Assembly (NCBI RefSeq): GCF_024655635.1
Contig: NZ_JANLGI010000013.1
Span: forward strand, 62,001 to 126,000
Direction: 5' to 3'
DNA length: 64,000 bases
Source: Allobosea sp. 47.2.35
Lineage (GTDB): Bacteria; Pseudomonadota; Alphaproteobacteria; Rhizobiales; Beijerinckiaceae
Position numbers and translations under genes: made by a program. Positions within the stretch are counted from its first letter, which is position 1; each line of letters opens with the position of its first letter. The notes under the pieces are model-generated. The model was not told the origin of the DNA and searched no databases. It was given only the letters and a program-made list of their open reading frames with translations. Positions 17,929-26,676 of the stretch are shown one piece after another.

Positions 17929-18420
17929 TCAGATCATTATCTCCGCTGCGCGCAGCTCGCCGGTGACGTCGAGCACGCCCGGCAGGTCCCAAACAGAATC
18001 TCGAAGAATGAAGCGCCAGGCTTTCACGCTATCCACATAGGCCGCGCGCGGTTCGACCACTTCGAACGGGACAATCGCTGCTCGTATGACTCTGAAACGC
18101 GCGTCAAGCAGGACTGCCGCAAGTTTGTCGAAGGGTCGCTCTGGGAGCCGACGGATGAAACCGAGTTGGCGTGACCCCTTCGGTGACGCAAGGCGTCGGC
18201 ACTTGATCTGATAGCGCGTTCCATCCGCACCAAGCGCATCCGCGTCTGCCGACGAGTTGGCGTTCAGCGTCCAATCAAATGCCCTGGAGAAAAGTAACTC
18301 GCCATAGTCTCCAGTTGGGTTGTTCGCACTTCGGACAACCTCGCGTCGCTTCAACTCCGTCAACACGTCGGCATGAAGTTCCAGAAGAGCTGCAACCGGT
18401 GCGTCCGCGAGGCTAATCAT
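17929..18420 (-). CDS. Small PD-(D/E)XK-nuclease-like protein of unknown function
   Basis: The 163-residue protein contains GDYGELLFSRAF (residues 37-48), then ADADALGADGTRYQIKCRRL (58-77). The spacing Glu...Asp...Gln-x-Lys resembles the active site of restriction-endonuclease-like folds, where an acidic residue precedes a QxK or ExK strand. Similar stand-alone proteins occur near restriction and defence genes, although I cannot name the family with certainty (a DUF6998-type protein is possible). It is on the strand of the hsd genes, 93 bases after the 2H phosphoesterase, and may be the last gene of that transcript. The nuclease function is inference. Confidence 0.65.
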   Translation of the reverse strand: MISLADAPVAALLELHADVLTELKRREVVRSANNPTGDYGELLFSRAFDWTLNANSSADADALGADGTRYQIKCRRLASPKGSRQLGFIRRLPERPFDKLAAVLLDARFRVIRAAIVPFEVVEPRAAYVDSVKAWRFILRDSVWDLPGVLDVTGELRAAEIMI

Positions 18421-18513
18421 GCTGCATCCAGGCTATGACTGGGAGGGTGTAAAACGAACAACGAGGCGATCGAACTGAATCGAACCGATGTGCTGCCGAA
18501 CGAGTTTGCCTAA

Positions 18514-19005
18514 CTACGAGAGATCGGGATCCGCAACCGCGCCTGGACGAAGCGCCGTGATGTGAGGCTGATAGTGTCTGGCACCAAATGCACTCGCCCT
18601 GTCGGTGCTTGGTGAGCGTCGGCCCAGCACCGCTTGGGTCTCATGCTCCAGCATTCGTCTTCTCAAGTTCAATAGTGGTTCAGCAGCGCCATTCAAGCGA
18701 CGGATCCTAAGCCCGATCGAACGGGCCAGTGGATTGATGTCTGACCGCGGATTCTCGCCTCCGGGCGCCATAGCCATCATGCGCAGCTCGCTGCCAGGAA
18801 CCGAGAAAGTGATAGGCTCTACACCACACACGAGGGACGGCATCGGTCTTCGCGCGTGATAGACTGTTGCGTGCATATCCCTGACGATAAGTCTTGGCTT
18901 TATGCCGCAAGTCTGAGCGAAGAACGTCCGCAGCTTCTGTTCGCTTTCGTCACTGATAAAGGCCAAAGCCCAGACGGTAGGAGTTTGGCGGAGAACGCCG
19001 GCCAT
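18514..19005 (-). CDS. 2H phosphoesterase superfamily protein (2'-5' RNA ligase-like), coupled to hsdR
   Basis: The 163-residue protein carries two His-x-Thr-x motifs, HATV at residues 45-48 and HITA at 148-151. They are separated by about 100 residues, the defining pattern of 2H phosphoesterases. These enzymes act on 2',3'-cyclic phosphates, 2'-5' linkages or cyclic nucleotides. The length fits a single-domain member. Its ATG overlaps the hsdR stop by one base (TAATG), so it is translated with the restriction subunit. Possible roles are tRNA repair after phage damage or removal of a nucleotide signal. The sequence cannot decide between them. Confidence 0.75.
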   Translation of the reverse strand: MAGVLRQTPTVWALAFISDESEQKLRTFFAQTCGIKPRLIVRDMHATVYHARRPMPSLVCGVEPITFSVPGSELRMMAMAPGGENPRSDINPLARSIGLRIRRLNGAAEPLLNLRRRMLEHETQAVLGRRSPSTDRASAFGARHYQPHITALRPGAVADPDLS

Positions 19006-22000
19006 TATGCCACCGCGCTCTCGTTCAGTTCCTGGATCCGCGAGAATAACTTGCCGATCCGTGGCTCGTCGAAGACCTGTTCCGGCCCCGTCGGCGCGAT
19101 GTCCGTAAAGGGCGGCTCGTAGAGCAGGCCGGGATCCATCGAGCCCTGATGCGTCAGGTGCTCGATGACGAGGCCGACGAACTCGATCTGTGCAGCCGTC
19201 GCCGTGCCGGGTGATACGAACTCGGAGAAGGCTTCATTGACGGCCTGGCGATCGAGGCCGACCAGCGAGCGCACGAAGCGACCGAAGCCGTGCCCGACCT
19301 CCCTGGCCCGCTCGATCGTCGCCGCGTCGCCGATGCCGGCATCGACCAGCATCTTCTCCAGCTCCGCGAGGTCGGTTGCCGTGAGCACCCTGGCATGCCG
19401 GAGCTTGTGCAGCACGATGTGGTCCTCGTGCTGCTTGAGGAAATGGCGCGCCTTCGACTTGAAGCGGGCGAAGTCGACCTCGCCGACCTGCGGCAGCTCG
19501 TGCTCGACACCTTCGCCGATCTCGTCCACGAAGTCGGAGTAGACGACAGCCTTCCGCCCCTTCTCGATATGCTGGACGAGGCCGCGCAGTCGCAGGCGGA
19601 CGAGCTCCAGCAGCGGGACGGTGACGCCCTCCCACCATAGATCGCCCTGGATCTCCTCGATCAGCACCGCCTGCTGCGCGATGGCCGGAATCCCGGTCTG
19701 GGCTTCGAGCGCGGCCGCGATCTCGATCAGCTGCTTCTTGAGCGCGGTGAAACGCTGCGAGCCACGCAGCAGGGCGAGTTCGATCTGGAACATCAGCAAA
19801 TCGAAGCGCTTGGCCTCCTCGGTGCCGAGGCTCTGCGAAGATGGCAGTGGCGCGATGACATCCAGGAGCTCCGCCCGCTCGTCGTCGCCGAGATGGTTCC
19901 AGGCCTGGTCTGCGCTCCACTTCTCGACAACGCGCCTATTCTGGCGGACGATGAAGTTGTCGGGGTTCAGGCCGCCGACCATCTGCTTCAGCGTCTTCAG
20001 CGCATCGGTCCGGATCTCCGGCTCGCTCGGAGCGGCGCCGCCGGCCTCGAAGGGCGCCTGTTCACCAGCACCGAAGCCATCAGCCGGTGGCTCGGAGTGG
20101 TCCAGCGCACGCACCAGGTCCAGCCGTGCCGCAAAGAGCCGTTCGGAGAGCGACTTCGCTGCGCCCGGTTCCTTCAGCTCCGGGCTGGCGCCGAAGAACT
20201 CGAGGTTCTGGCAGTAGTCGAAGACGCGGAAGAACTCCTTGTCCTGGCTGGGGCCGAAGAGGCCGGCGCAGAGCCGGGTGCCACGGCCCATCATCTGCCA
20301 GAACTTGGTCTTGGAGCGCACCTCCTTGAAGAAGACGAGGTTCACCACCTCCGGCACGTCGATGCCGGTGTCGAGCATGTCGACCGAGATCGCGATGTGT
20401 GGTGCGCCGCTCTTCTTCGAGAAGTCATCGATCAGGGATTGGGCATAGGTGGTCCTGAAGGTGATCACGCGAGCGAAATGCCCGGCGAGGCCAGGATAGG
20501 CCGCGTTGAAGCGCTTTTCGATGAACTCGGCATGGGCCTGGTTCTTGGCGAAGACGATGGTCTTCCCGAGCCTGTCGCCGCCCTCGACCTTGATGCCGTT
20601 GGTCATCAGATGGGCGATGACGTGGTCGACCGTGTCCTCGTTGAACAGGCGCTGGTTGACCTCGGCCGCATCGACCGTGTCCGGGATCTCCTCCTCACCC
20701 CATTCGAGTGAGTCCCACTGGTCCTTCTCCTCATCTGAGAGATCGTCGTAGCGCAGACCGGAGCGCATGATCCTGAGCGGCACCGAGATCGCCTTGGGCG
20801 GCACGAGATGACCGTCCGCCACCGCCTGGTCGAGCGAATAGGCATCAGTCGGCACGCCGTCCTCGAGGTCGAACAGCGAATAGGTGTTCCGGTCGATCTC
20901 CTCCTTCGGCGTCGCGGTGAGGCCGACGAGGAGGCTGTCGAAATAGTCGAAGATCGCGCGGAAGCGCTGGTAGACTGAGCGGTGTGCCTCATCGATGACG
21001 ATGAGGTCGAAATGGCCGGGGCCGAACTTGACCTTCCCGTCCTGGCGCCCGTCGATCAGGTTCATCATCGTCGGGTAGGTCGAGAGGAAGACGCGCCCCT
21101 CCGCCGTGCGCTCGGTGACGAGGTTGACCGGCGCGCAGTCCGGCAGATGCGCCTTGAAGGCGTTGGTCGCCTGGTTCACCAGCGCGATGCGGTCGGCCAG
21201 GAAGAGCACGCGCTTCACCCAGCCGGCGCGCATCAGGAGGTCGACCAGCGCAATTACGGTGCGCGTCTTGCCCGAGCCGGTCGCCATCACCAGTAGCGCC
21301 TTGCGCTCGCCCTGCTGCTCGAAGGAGCGCGCAATCGCGCGAATGGCGCGGTGCTGATAGGGCCGCTCGACGATGGTCTTGTTGATCCTGACCGGGCCGA
21401 TCGGCTTGCGGCTCGTGCGGCGCTGGATCAGCCACTCCAGCTCGTCTCGCTTGTAGAAGCCGCCGATCTCGCGCGGCGGAGAGCGGGTGTCGTCCCAGAT
21501 CCAGTGCTCGTAGCCGTTGGAGTAGAAGATCACCGGGCGCTGACCGAAGCGTGCTTCCAGCGCATCGGCATAGAGCTTGGCTTGCTGCTGACCGCGGCGG
21601 GCGTCGTGGCGGGTGCGCTTGGCCTCGACCAGGCCGAGCGGCCTGCCATCGGCGCCCCAGAGCACATAATCGACGAAGCCGACGCCCTCGGCGTTCGGCA
21701 TGCCCTCGACCCGGAACTCGATATCTTCCGGCCGGTCCAGCGCCCAGCCGGCCTCGCGCAGCAGCAGGTCGATGAAGCGGTCTCGGGTCTCGGCCTCGCG
21801 GTAGTCGTGGCTGTCCGGCTTCGCCTCGGCGGCCGTGCGGGCGGCCGAGACCTCGGCGCGCAGCCGCAGCAGCTCCTCGTCGAGATGGGCCTTGTCGGAG
21901 AGCAGCCGCGTCAGCTCGCCGTTCTTCGCGTCGAGCTCGGCCTGCTGCGCCTTGAGCTGCGCGAAACTGCGCCTGAGGATGTCGTCGCGACGGGTCAGAT

Positions 22001-22418
22001 ACGCTGGGTCGAAGGCGAGCCCGTCTGCGGGCTTGCCCTGCCGGGCGTAGGTGCGGGCGAACCAGAAGCAGATATGGAAGAGCTCTCGGACCGCGCCCGC
22101 AGCCTCGGAGGCTTGAATGACGGCGCGTTCCTCATGGACGGCGCGGTTGCGCAGTCGGTTGAGATATTTCACCTTCTCGAACACAGCCGTCCCGGCAGCG
22201 GCCTTGAAGCTCGGCTCGTGCAACAGCGCGGCGATGTTGTCCTGATAGGGCAGCTTCAGCCCTGGATCATTCTTGTAAGCCCATTTCACCGCGATCTCGA
22301 CGGTGCGACCTGCATAGAACAAGGCCGCGCGCGGGTCGGACACCGCATGCCGCTCCGCCGCCTGCGCCGACTCGTGAACACCAGGGAACTCGGCGGCGAG
22401 GAAGGCAAAGTTGGACAT
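19005..22418 (-). CDS. hsdR: Type I restriction endonuclease subunit R
   Basis: This 1137-residue subunit has an N-terminal DUF4145-like helical region and a coiled segment (about 150-195). The nuclease site is VDYVLWG...LGLVEAKR (Asp250, Glu265, Lys267), and the SF2 motor has Walker A ATGSGKT (379-385), DEAH (476-479), GLTATP and QMMGRGTRLC. A C-terminal EcoEI_R-type region completes it. HsdR translocates and cuts unmethylated DNA as part of HsdR2M2S1. All catalytic motifs are present and the length is normal, so it should be active. It follows hsdS by 21 bases and overlaps the 2H gene. Confidence 0.94.
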   Translation of the reverse strand: MSNFAFLAAEFPGVHESAQAAERHAVSDPRAALFYAGRTVEIAVKWAYKNDPGLKLPYQDNIAALLHEPSFKAAAGTAVFEKVKYLNRLRNRAVHEERAVIQASEAAGAVRELFHICFWFARTYARQGKPADGLAFDPAYLTRRDDILRRSFAQLKAQQAELDAKNGELTRLLSDKAHLDEELLRLRAEVSAARTAAEAKPDSHDYREAETRDRFIDLLLREAGWALDRPEDIEFRVEGMPNAEGVGFVDYVLWGADGRPLGLVEAKRTRHDARRGQQQAKLYADALEARFGQRPVIFYSNGYEHWIWDDTRSPPREIGGFYKRDELEWLIQRRTSRKPIGPVRINKTIVERPYQHRAIRAIARSFEQQGERKALLVMATGSGKTRTVIALVDLLMRAGWVKRVLFLADRIALVNQATNAFKAHLPDCAPVNLVTERTAEGRVFLSTYPTMMNLIDGRQDGKVKFGPGHFDLIVIDEAHRSVYQRFRAIFDYFDSLLVGLTATPKEEIDRNTYSLFDLEDGVPTDAYSLDQAVADGHLVPPKAISVPLRIMRSGLRYDDLSDEEKDQWDSLEWGEEEIPDTVDAAEVNQRLFNEDTVDHVIAHLMTNGIKVEGGDRLGKTIVFAKNQAHAEFIEKRFNAAYPGLAGHFARVITFRTTYAQSLIDDFSKKSGAPHIAISVDMLDTGIDVPEVVNLVFFKEVRSKTKFWQMMGRGTRLCAGLFGPSQDKEFFRVFDYCQNLEFFGASPELKEPGAAKSLSERLFAARLDLVRALDHSEPPADGFGAGEQAPFEAGGAAPSEPEIRTDALKTLKQMVGGLNPDNFIVRQNRRVVEKWSADQAWNHLGDDERAELLDVIAPLPSSQSLGTEEAKRFDLLMFQIELALLRGSQRFTALKKQLIEIAAALEAQTGIPAIAQQAVLIEEIQGDLWWEGVTVPLLELVRLRLRGLVQHIEKGRKAVVYSDFVDEIGEGVEHELPQVGEVDFARFKSKARHFLKQHEDHIVLHKLRHARVLTATDLAELEKMLVDAGIGDAATIERAREVGHGFGRFVRSLVGLDRQAVNEAFSEFVSPGTATAAQIEFVGLVIEHLTHQGSMDPGLLYEPPFTDIAPTGPEQVFDEPRIGKLFSRIQELNESAVA

Positions 22419-22439
22419 GCAGGCGGTGTCCTCGCGGGG

Positions 22440-23603
22440 CTAGAGCTGGCCGGTGAAGGCGCGGTGCTGGAGGGAGGAGAAAAGGGTGCTCAATTCCATG
22501 TCTTGTGTCCAGGCGGGCCGTTTCGACATCGCAATTCTGGCGACGCGAGCTACGAATGCGCTTTGCTGTTGAGACGTCGGCAAAATAAAGGGCAATCGAC
22601 GAAGGCCAGGTCCGCTGAAATTTTGCTGAGCAGACTGACGGGATCGTTCAAAAATTATCTCTTGGATAGAACGGGATCTCAAGCAATGCCACGAAAAAAC
22701 CGGATCAATGCATTCAGGGAACTTCAATCTGATAAAGTATGCCCCTGGTATACTAACAGGGTCTTCATTGCGTATTAGGGCGATCTTTCCGACTGTTGCG
22801 CCGGTCCGAGCGAAAAGAAGCTCGCCCGGCCGAGAACGGTGCTCTTCAAGCATTTCATCTGAGACCTTGAGCTTCGGCATGGATTGATAATCGAGCTCAC
22901 CAGCTTCGGACAGATCGGTGATACGCACGATAGAAGTTCCGTCCGCACTGTATTCCTCGTTATAAAACCTCGGGCCATAAATCATATCGACGCCTAATTC
23001 TCCCAAGGTCGTCGCCGGAAGTCTCTTGGGATTGCTAACTGGGTCGCCGAACATCTCCAAAAAGGTCGACTGAGTCAGCCCATTAAGGAGGTCGAGCGTG
23101 CGTTTGCGCTTGCGGCGCAGCGCATCCGCCTTGTCCAGGATCGCCGCGATCCGCCGCTGCTCGTCGAGCGGGGGCAAAGGAATGGTTATCTCCGCAACCT
23201 GATGCGGATTGGCACGCAGCAACGAGCCCCCGACCCCCGCTACGGTTCGCATGAATTGACCATGGAACAGGTCACTGACCAAGAAATGGCGCAAATAGGC
23301 GGCATTGATCTTCAAGCTACGAAATATGATCCATTCACCTGAACCAATAATTCGACTTCGGTCGTGGTGTCCGACAATCCAGCTTCGCCGGATGTGAGGA
23401 ACAAGCCTCGATAGCAGAATGTCGCCTGGCTCGATGTTCTTTTTGGCAGAGCCGATGTCACGTCCATACTGGCGTTCTGGGCGACCAGCGTCGAATGCTG
23501 GAATGCTATAGAGCGTGAACAGCTCATCGGGAAAACGGGCAGGGTCCGTAGAACTGTTCCGGTTCAGCATGAACTCGCCGAGAGCGACCTGTGGAAAGCT
23601 CAC
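22440..23603 (-). CDS. hsdS: Type I restriction-modification specificity subunit S
   Basis: The 387-residue protein has two target-recognition domains separated by a conserved helical spacer (IPLPPLDEQRRIAAILDKAD, then a stretch ending GLTQSTFLEMFGDP). It ends with the second conserved region LFSSLQHRAFTGQL. I chose the GTG at 23603 because it overlaps the hsdM stop as GTGA and is followed by SFPQVALGEF, a typical HsdS start. The recognition domains look visibly more AT-rich than the flanking hsdM and hsdR, as expected for exchanged specificity modules. The recognition sequence cannot be predicted. Confidence 0.92.
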   Translation of the reverse strand: MSFPQVALGEFMLNRNSSTDPARFPDELFTLYSIPAFDAGRPERQYGRDIGSAKKNIEPGDILLSRLVPHIRRSWIVGHHDRSRIIGSGEWIIFRSLKINAAYLRHFLVSDLFHGQFMRTVAGVGGSLLRANPHQVAEITIPLPPLDEQRRIAAILDKADALRRKRKRTLDLLNGLTQSTFLEMFGDPVSNPKRLPATTLGELGVDMIYGPRFYNEEYSADGTSIVRITDLSEAGELDYQSMPKLKVSDEMLEEHRSRPGELLFARTGATVGKIALIRNEDPVSIPGAYFIRLKFPECIDPVFSWHCLRSRSIQEIIFERSRQSAQQNFSGPGLRRLPFILPTSQQQSAFVARVARIAMSKRPAWTQDMELSTLFSSLQHRAFTGQL

Positions 23604-25165
23604 AGCAGCTCCTCCAGCTCGACCAGCCCGTCCGTGATCTCCTGCTCCAGCGCCTTCAGCTCGGCGATGATCTCCTTCGGTGGGCGGTGATCTGCAGCTT
23701 CGTGCACCACCTCCTTGTAGCGGTTGAGCGAGAGGTCGTAGCCAGCGGCTGCGATCTCGGCCTTCGGCACGCAGAAGCTCTGCGCCGAGGGGGCGCGCTC
23801 GCGCGCGGGGCCGCTCCGCTGTTCCCAGCGTGCGGCGATGTCGGGCAGGTTGTTCTTCGCCAGTTCTTCCCCGCTCAGCGCCTCGTTGACGAAGTGGCCG
23901 GAGGCATTCACGTGTCCAGGCAGCGGACCGAGCTTCTCGACCGGCAGCAGCGGGGTGCGCTTGTCGTCGAGCGAATAGCCGTCGGCTTGGCAGTCGTAGA
24001 ACCAGACCTGGTCGGTGCCGCCGGAATTCGTCTTGGTGAAGAGCACGATCGCCGTGGAGACGCCGGCATAAGGCCGGAAGACGCCGGAGGGCAGCTTGAC
24101 GATGCCGTCGAGCCGGTGGTCCTCGACCAACATCTTCCGGATCGTCTTGTGCGCGGTCGAGGAGCCGAAGAGCACGCCGTCCGGCACGATCACCGCCGCC
24201 CGCCCGCCAGGCTTCAGTAGCTTCAGAAACAGCGCCATGAAGAGCAGCTCGGTCTTCTTGGTCTTGACGATCTGCTGCAGGTCCTTGGCGACCTGGTCGG
24301 CGTCGAGCGAGCCGGCGAAGGGTGGGTTGGCGAGCACCAGCGAATAGCGATCGGCATCGCCGGCATGCTCCTGCGCCAGGGAGTCCTTGTAGCGGATGTC
24401 CGGCCCTTCGACGCCGTGCAGCACCATGTTCATCGAGCCGATGCGGAGCATCGTGCTGTCGAAATCGAAGCCATGGAACATCTCCTCGTTGAAATGGTCG
24501 CGGCTTTCGGTCTCGTGGAAGAGGCGCGGATGATTGTCCCGCAGATACTCGCCGGCCGCGACGAGGAACCCGCAGGTGCCGCACGCGGGGTCGACGATCA
24601 CGTCCTTCGGCGTCGGCGCCGTCATCTCGACCATCAGCCGGATGATGTGGCGCGGCGTGCGGAACTGGCCGTTCTGCCCGGCGCTGGCGATCTTGCCGAG
24701 CATGTATTCGTAGAGATCGCCCTTGGTGTCGCGATCATCCATCGGAATGCCGGCCAGCAGGTCGACCACCTTCGCCAGGAGCTGCGGCGTCGGGATCGTG
24801 AAGCGCGCGCCTTTCATATGTGCGGCGTGGGCCGTGTCGTCCTCGGCCATCTCGCGCAGGAAAGGGAAGGCGTGCTCGGAGACGATGGTGAACATCTCGG
24901 CCGGCGGCTTGTTCTGCAGCTGCGACCAGCGCATCGCCTCGTATTCGAGCCCGCGCGGATCCTTGCCGGCCGGGAAGATCGTTCGGCGTATCGGCTGGCC
25001 CGTCCGCGCGGCACGATTCTCTTCGAGCCGCTGCGCGTCGTCCAGGCCACGCAGGAACAGAAGATAGGTGATCTGCTCGATCACCTCGATCGGGTTCGAG
25101 ATCCCGCCCGCCCAGAACGCATTCCAGACCGCATCGATCTTGCTGCGCAACTCACCCGTGACCAT
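23600..25165 (-). CDS. hsdM: Type I DNA adenine methyltransferase subunit M
   Basis: The 521-residue protein has an N-terminal HsdM domain (about 1-130) and a methyltransferase domain with the SAM-binding motif DPACGTCGF (192-200) and the catalytic NPPF (280-283) of N6-adenine methylases. The start is the ATG before VTGELRSKIDAVWNAFW. An upstream extension of 19 codons lacks family character. The stop overlaps the hsdS GTG. With HsdS it methylates host DNA and protects it from HsdR. It is the first gene of the minus-strand restriction operon. Confidence 0.94.
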   Translation of the reverse strand: MVTGELRSKIDAVWNAFWAGGISNPIEVIEQITYLLFLRGLDDAQRLEENRAARTGQPIRRTIFPAGKDPRGLEYEAMRWSQLQNKPPAEMFTIVSEHAFPFLREMAEDDTAHAAHMKGARFTIPTPQLLAKVVDLLAGIPMDDRDTKGDLYEYMLGKIASAGQNGQFRTPRHIIRLMVEMTAPTPKDVIVDPACGTCGFLVAAGEYLRDNHPRLFHETESRDHFNEEMFHGFDFDSTMLRIGSMNMVLHGVEGPDIRYKDSLAQEHAGDADRYSLVLANPPFAGSLDADQVAKDLQQIVKTKKTELLFMALFLKLLKPGGRAAVIVPDGVLFGSSTAHKTIRKMLVEDHRLDGIVKLPSGVFRPYAGVSTAIVLFTKTNSGGTDQVWFYDCQADGYSLDDKRTPLLPVEKLGPLPGHVNASGHFVNEALSGEELAKNNLPDIAARWEQRSGPARERAPSAQSFCVPKAEIAAAGYDLSLNRYKEVVHEAADHRPPKEIIAELKALEQEITDGLVELEELL

Positions 25166-25541
25166 GCCGACCCTATCGTCCCACCGCTTCGCGTGGGACG
25201 TTCTAAGGCAAGGCGAGGCCATCGGTCGACTGCGACGTTATGCCGGTCTCACACGATCATCGCAGTTGCCCAGCGTCGAGCATCTTCGCGCGATTGTCTC
25301 GATGCAGACACAACACAGGAAGCACACAGGAGCTCACAGGCGAGCTTCATCGCAAAGAGCGAAGCTGAGCAGCTCCGGGGACGCGGAGCCAGCCAGTGCG
25401 CACCCCAAGCGATCGGTCGATCGACCCGCTTCATCGCCGCAGTGATCGCGTCCCGGAACTCGGGCATCTCGCTGCTTTTGCCCCATGTCTTGTAGTTGTG
25501 GAATGCGTCGGCAGCACCGGTGCTCCTTCCCGGAACAGCCT

Positions 25542-25623
25542 ATTCCCTGCCGTCGTTCGTATATTACTTACTTATGAAAGTAAGATAGACATAGATAGTA
25601 ATAGACGCACGATGGCAGGGAAT
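25542..25623. repeat. Long imperfect palindrome with AT-rich centre
   Basis: The left arm ATTCCCTGCCGTCGTTCGT (25542-25560) pairs with the right arm 25605-25623 at 17 of 19 positions. Weaker pairing continues inward (TATTACT on both sides). The centre contains a small CTTAC/GTAAG hairpin. It lies about 380 bases upstream of hsdM and 280 bases upstream of the plus-strand recombinase-like gene. It could be an operator, a small inverted-repeat element or a processed DNA site. Confidence 0.65.
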
Positions 25624-25879
25624 TGCTGTCATCCGGAGACGAGTCCACGAACGCTGTTTCGAACGGCTATAGAGACGTCCGGGCTCAAACCGGAAGGCCG
25701 GGGCATAAGTTGCCTCGCAAATCGGACGGTCGACTCACAGACCGGAATGGAGACGACACCCGATCGACGCGCGGAACTTCAGGTCATCTCTCCCGCGGCC
25801 ACCAATCAGCGGCGCATGGCGTGCCGAGACGCCGCCCGAATCTCGCTTGACACTGCGACGCCACGCGTGCGAGCGCGAC

Positions 25880-25891
25880 TGACAATTGTCA
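25880..25891. promoter_or_regulatory. Perfect 12-base palindrome, possible operator
   Basis: TGACAATTGTCA lies 14 bases before the ATG of the recombinase-like gene. A dyad this close to a start would suit a repressor site. No regulator gene is recognised nearby, so the function is a guess. Confidence 0.35.
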
Positions 25892-25905
25892 TCACATGAT
25901 TAGAA

Positions 25906-26676
25906 ATGTCAGATCAAGTTAGTCCACTGCGCGCAGCCGTCTCGTTCATATTCGCGATCGCGGGCAAAATGCCACGCGACCAAAAGGCGGCTGAGCGGAT
26001 TCCGGCTGTTGCGACTCAAGCGAGCATGCTCGCGCGCCGATGCAGAGCCAACAATCTGGCCGGCAAGGCGCTTCATCTTGCGATCACGACCTACCGACCT
26101 TCGGTCTTCGTCGATCATCCGGAGTTCGTATTGGCCGTCCAAGCAGCTCAGAAGCTCGGCGCCGAACTCTTGCTTGCTGATCCGTTCAGCTTCATGCGGA
26201 ATTTGGAGAGTGAGGCAGCGTTCCGGTGCATGACGATCCTCGACGCACTGCCGATCGGCATCACCAACGCGCATGACGGCCGTCCATGGGCGAGCTACTC
26301 AACAGCCGAAAAACAGAGCCTCTACTTTTTCGCGAGCTCCGCAACAAGCGTCCACGGCAGCGTCATCAAGCGCCGCCTGCGTAAAGCGATCAAGCCGAAG
26401 AACCAGGCATCCGCTGAGGCTCAGGAGCGTGGCAGGGCTACACTTTCAAGAAATGCCGACCGCCGCGCGTTTGAGCTGAAGACCACGATCGAGCGGATCC
26501 GCAACGAGGTCGGCGACGCAGAGCTCAGCCCGACAGCCGTCGCGAAGGAACTGAACCAGCTCGGGCACACGACAGCACGAGGTCATGCCTGGTCCACAAC
26601 GACGGCGAAGCGTCTCCTTCATCGCCTTAAGCAGATGCAAGCAGATTCACCGACGATGGATCAAAAGCAGCAATGA
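25906..26676 (+). CDS. Serine-recombinase-like protein, probably lacking the catalytic serine
   Basis: The 256-residue protein ends (about residues 205-243) with a helix-turn-helix region, LSPTAVAKELNQLGHTTARG followed by HAWSTTTAKRLLHRL. This is the pattern of the DNA-binding part of resolvase/invertase recombinases. The middle (KLGAELLLADPFSFMRNLES through VIKRRLRKAIKPK) resembles the later part of the resolvase catalytic domain and its long helix. The usual N-terminal Y-x-R-x-S active-site strand is not visible, so it may bind DNA without recombining it. It stands alone on the plus strand facing away from hsdM. It may be an island accessory or a domesticated recombinase. Confidence 0.6.
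   Translation: MSDQVSPLRAAVSFIFAIAGKMPRDQKAAERIPAVATQASMLARRCRANNLAGKALHLAITTYRPSVFVDHPEFVLAVQAAQKLGAELLLADPFSFMRNLESEAAFRCMTILDALPIGITNAHDGRPWASYSTAEKQSLYFFASSATSVHGSVIKRRLRKAIKPKNQASAEAQERGRATLSRNADRRAFELKTTIERIRNEVGDAELSPTAVAKELNQLGHTTARGHAWSTTTAKRLLHRLKQMQADSPTMDQKQQ

Larger units (their letters stand above)
25166..25905. other. Gene-poor stretch upstream of hsdM
   Basis: No convincing complete gene was found in these 740 bases. On the minus strand a short open segment around 25400-25530 reads AFHNYKTWGKSSEMPEFRDA, which looks like coding residue of an unknown gene but breaks down on both sides. An AT-rich section near 25560-25610 holds a large imperfect palindrome and may contain promoters for hsdM. 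Near the right end lies TGACAATTGTCA, a perfect 12-base palindrome just before the next gene. Confidence 0.5.

Noticed and set aside
17780..17992. Minus-strand frame ending EIPHCRSSWDRLSSLHG
   Set aside because: It reads through the tRNA promoter and attachment repeat. The same tail appears at the right repeat, showing it is repeat sequence and not a gene.
21351..22778. 475-residue plus-strand frame across hsdR and hsdS
   Set aside because: It is antisense to two clear restriction genes and has shadow-frame composition.
25396..25899. 167-residue plus-strand frame upstream of the recombinase-like gene
   Set aside because: It runs through the AT-rich palindrome, has unlikely composition and no recognisable domain.
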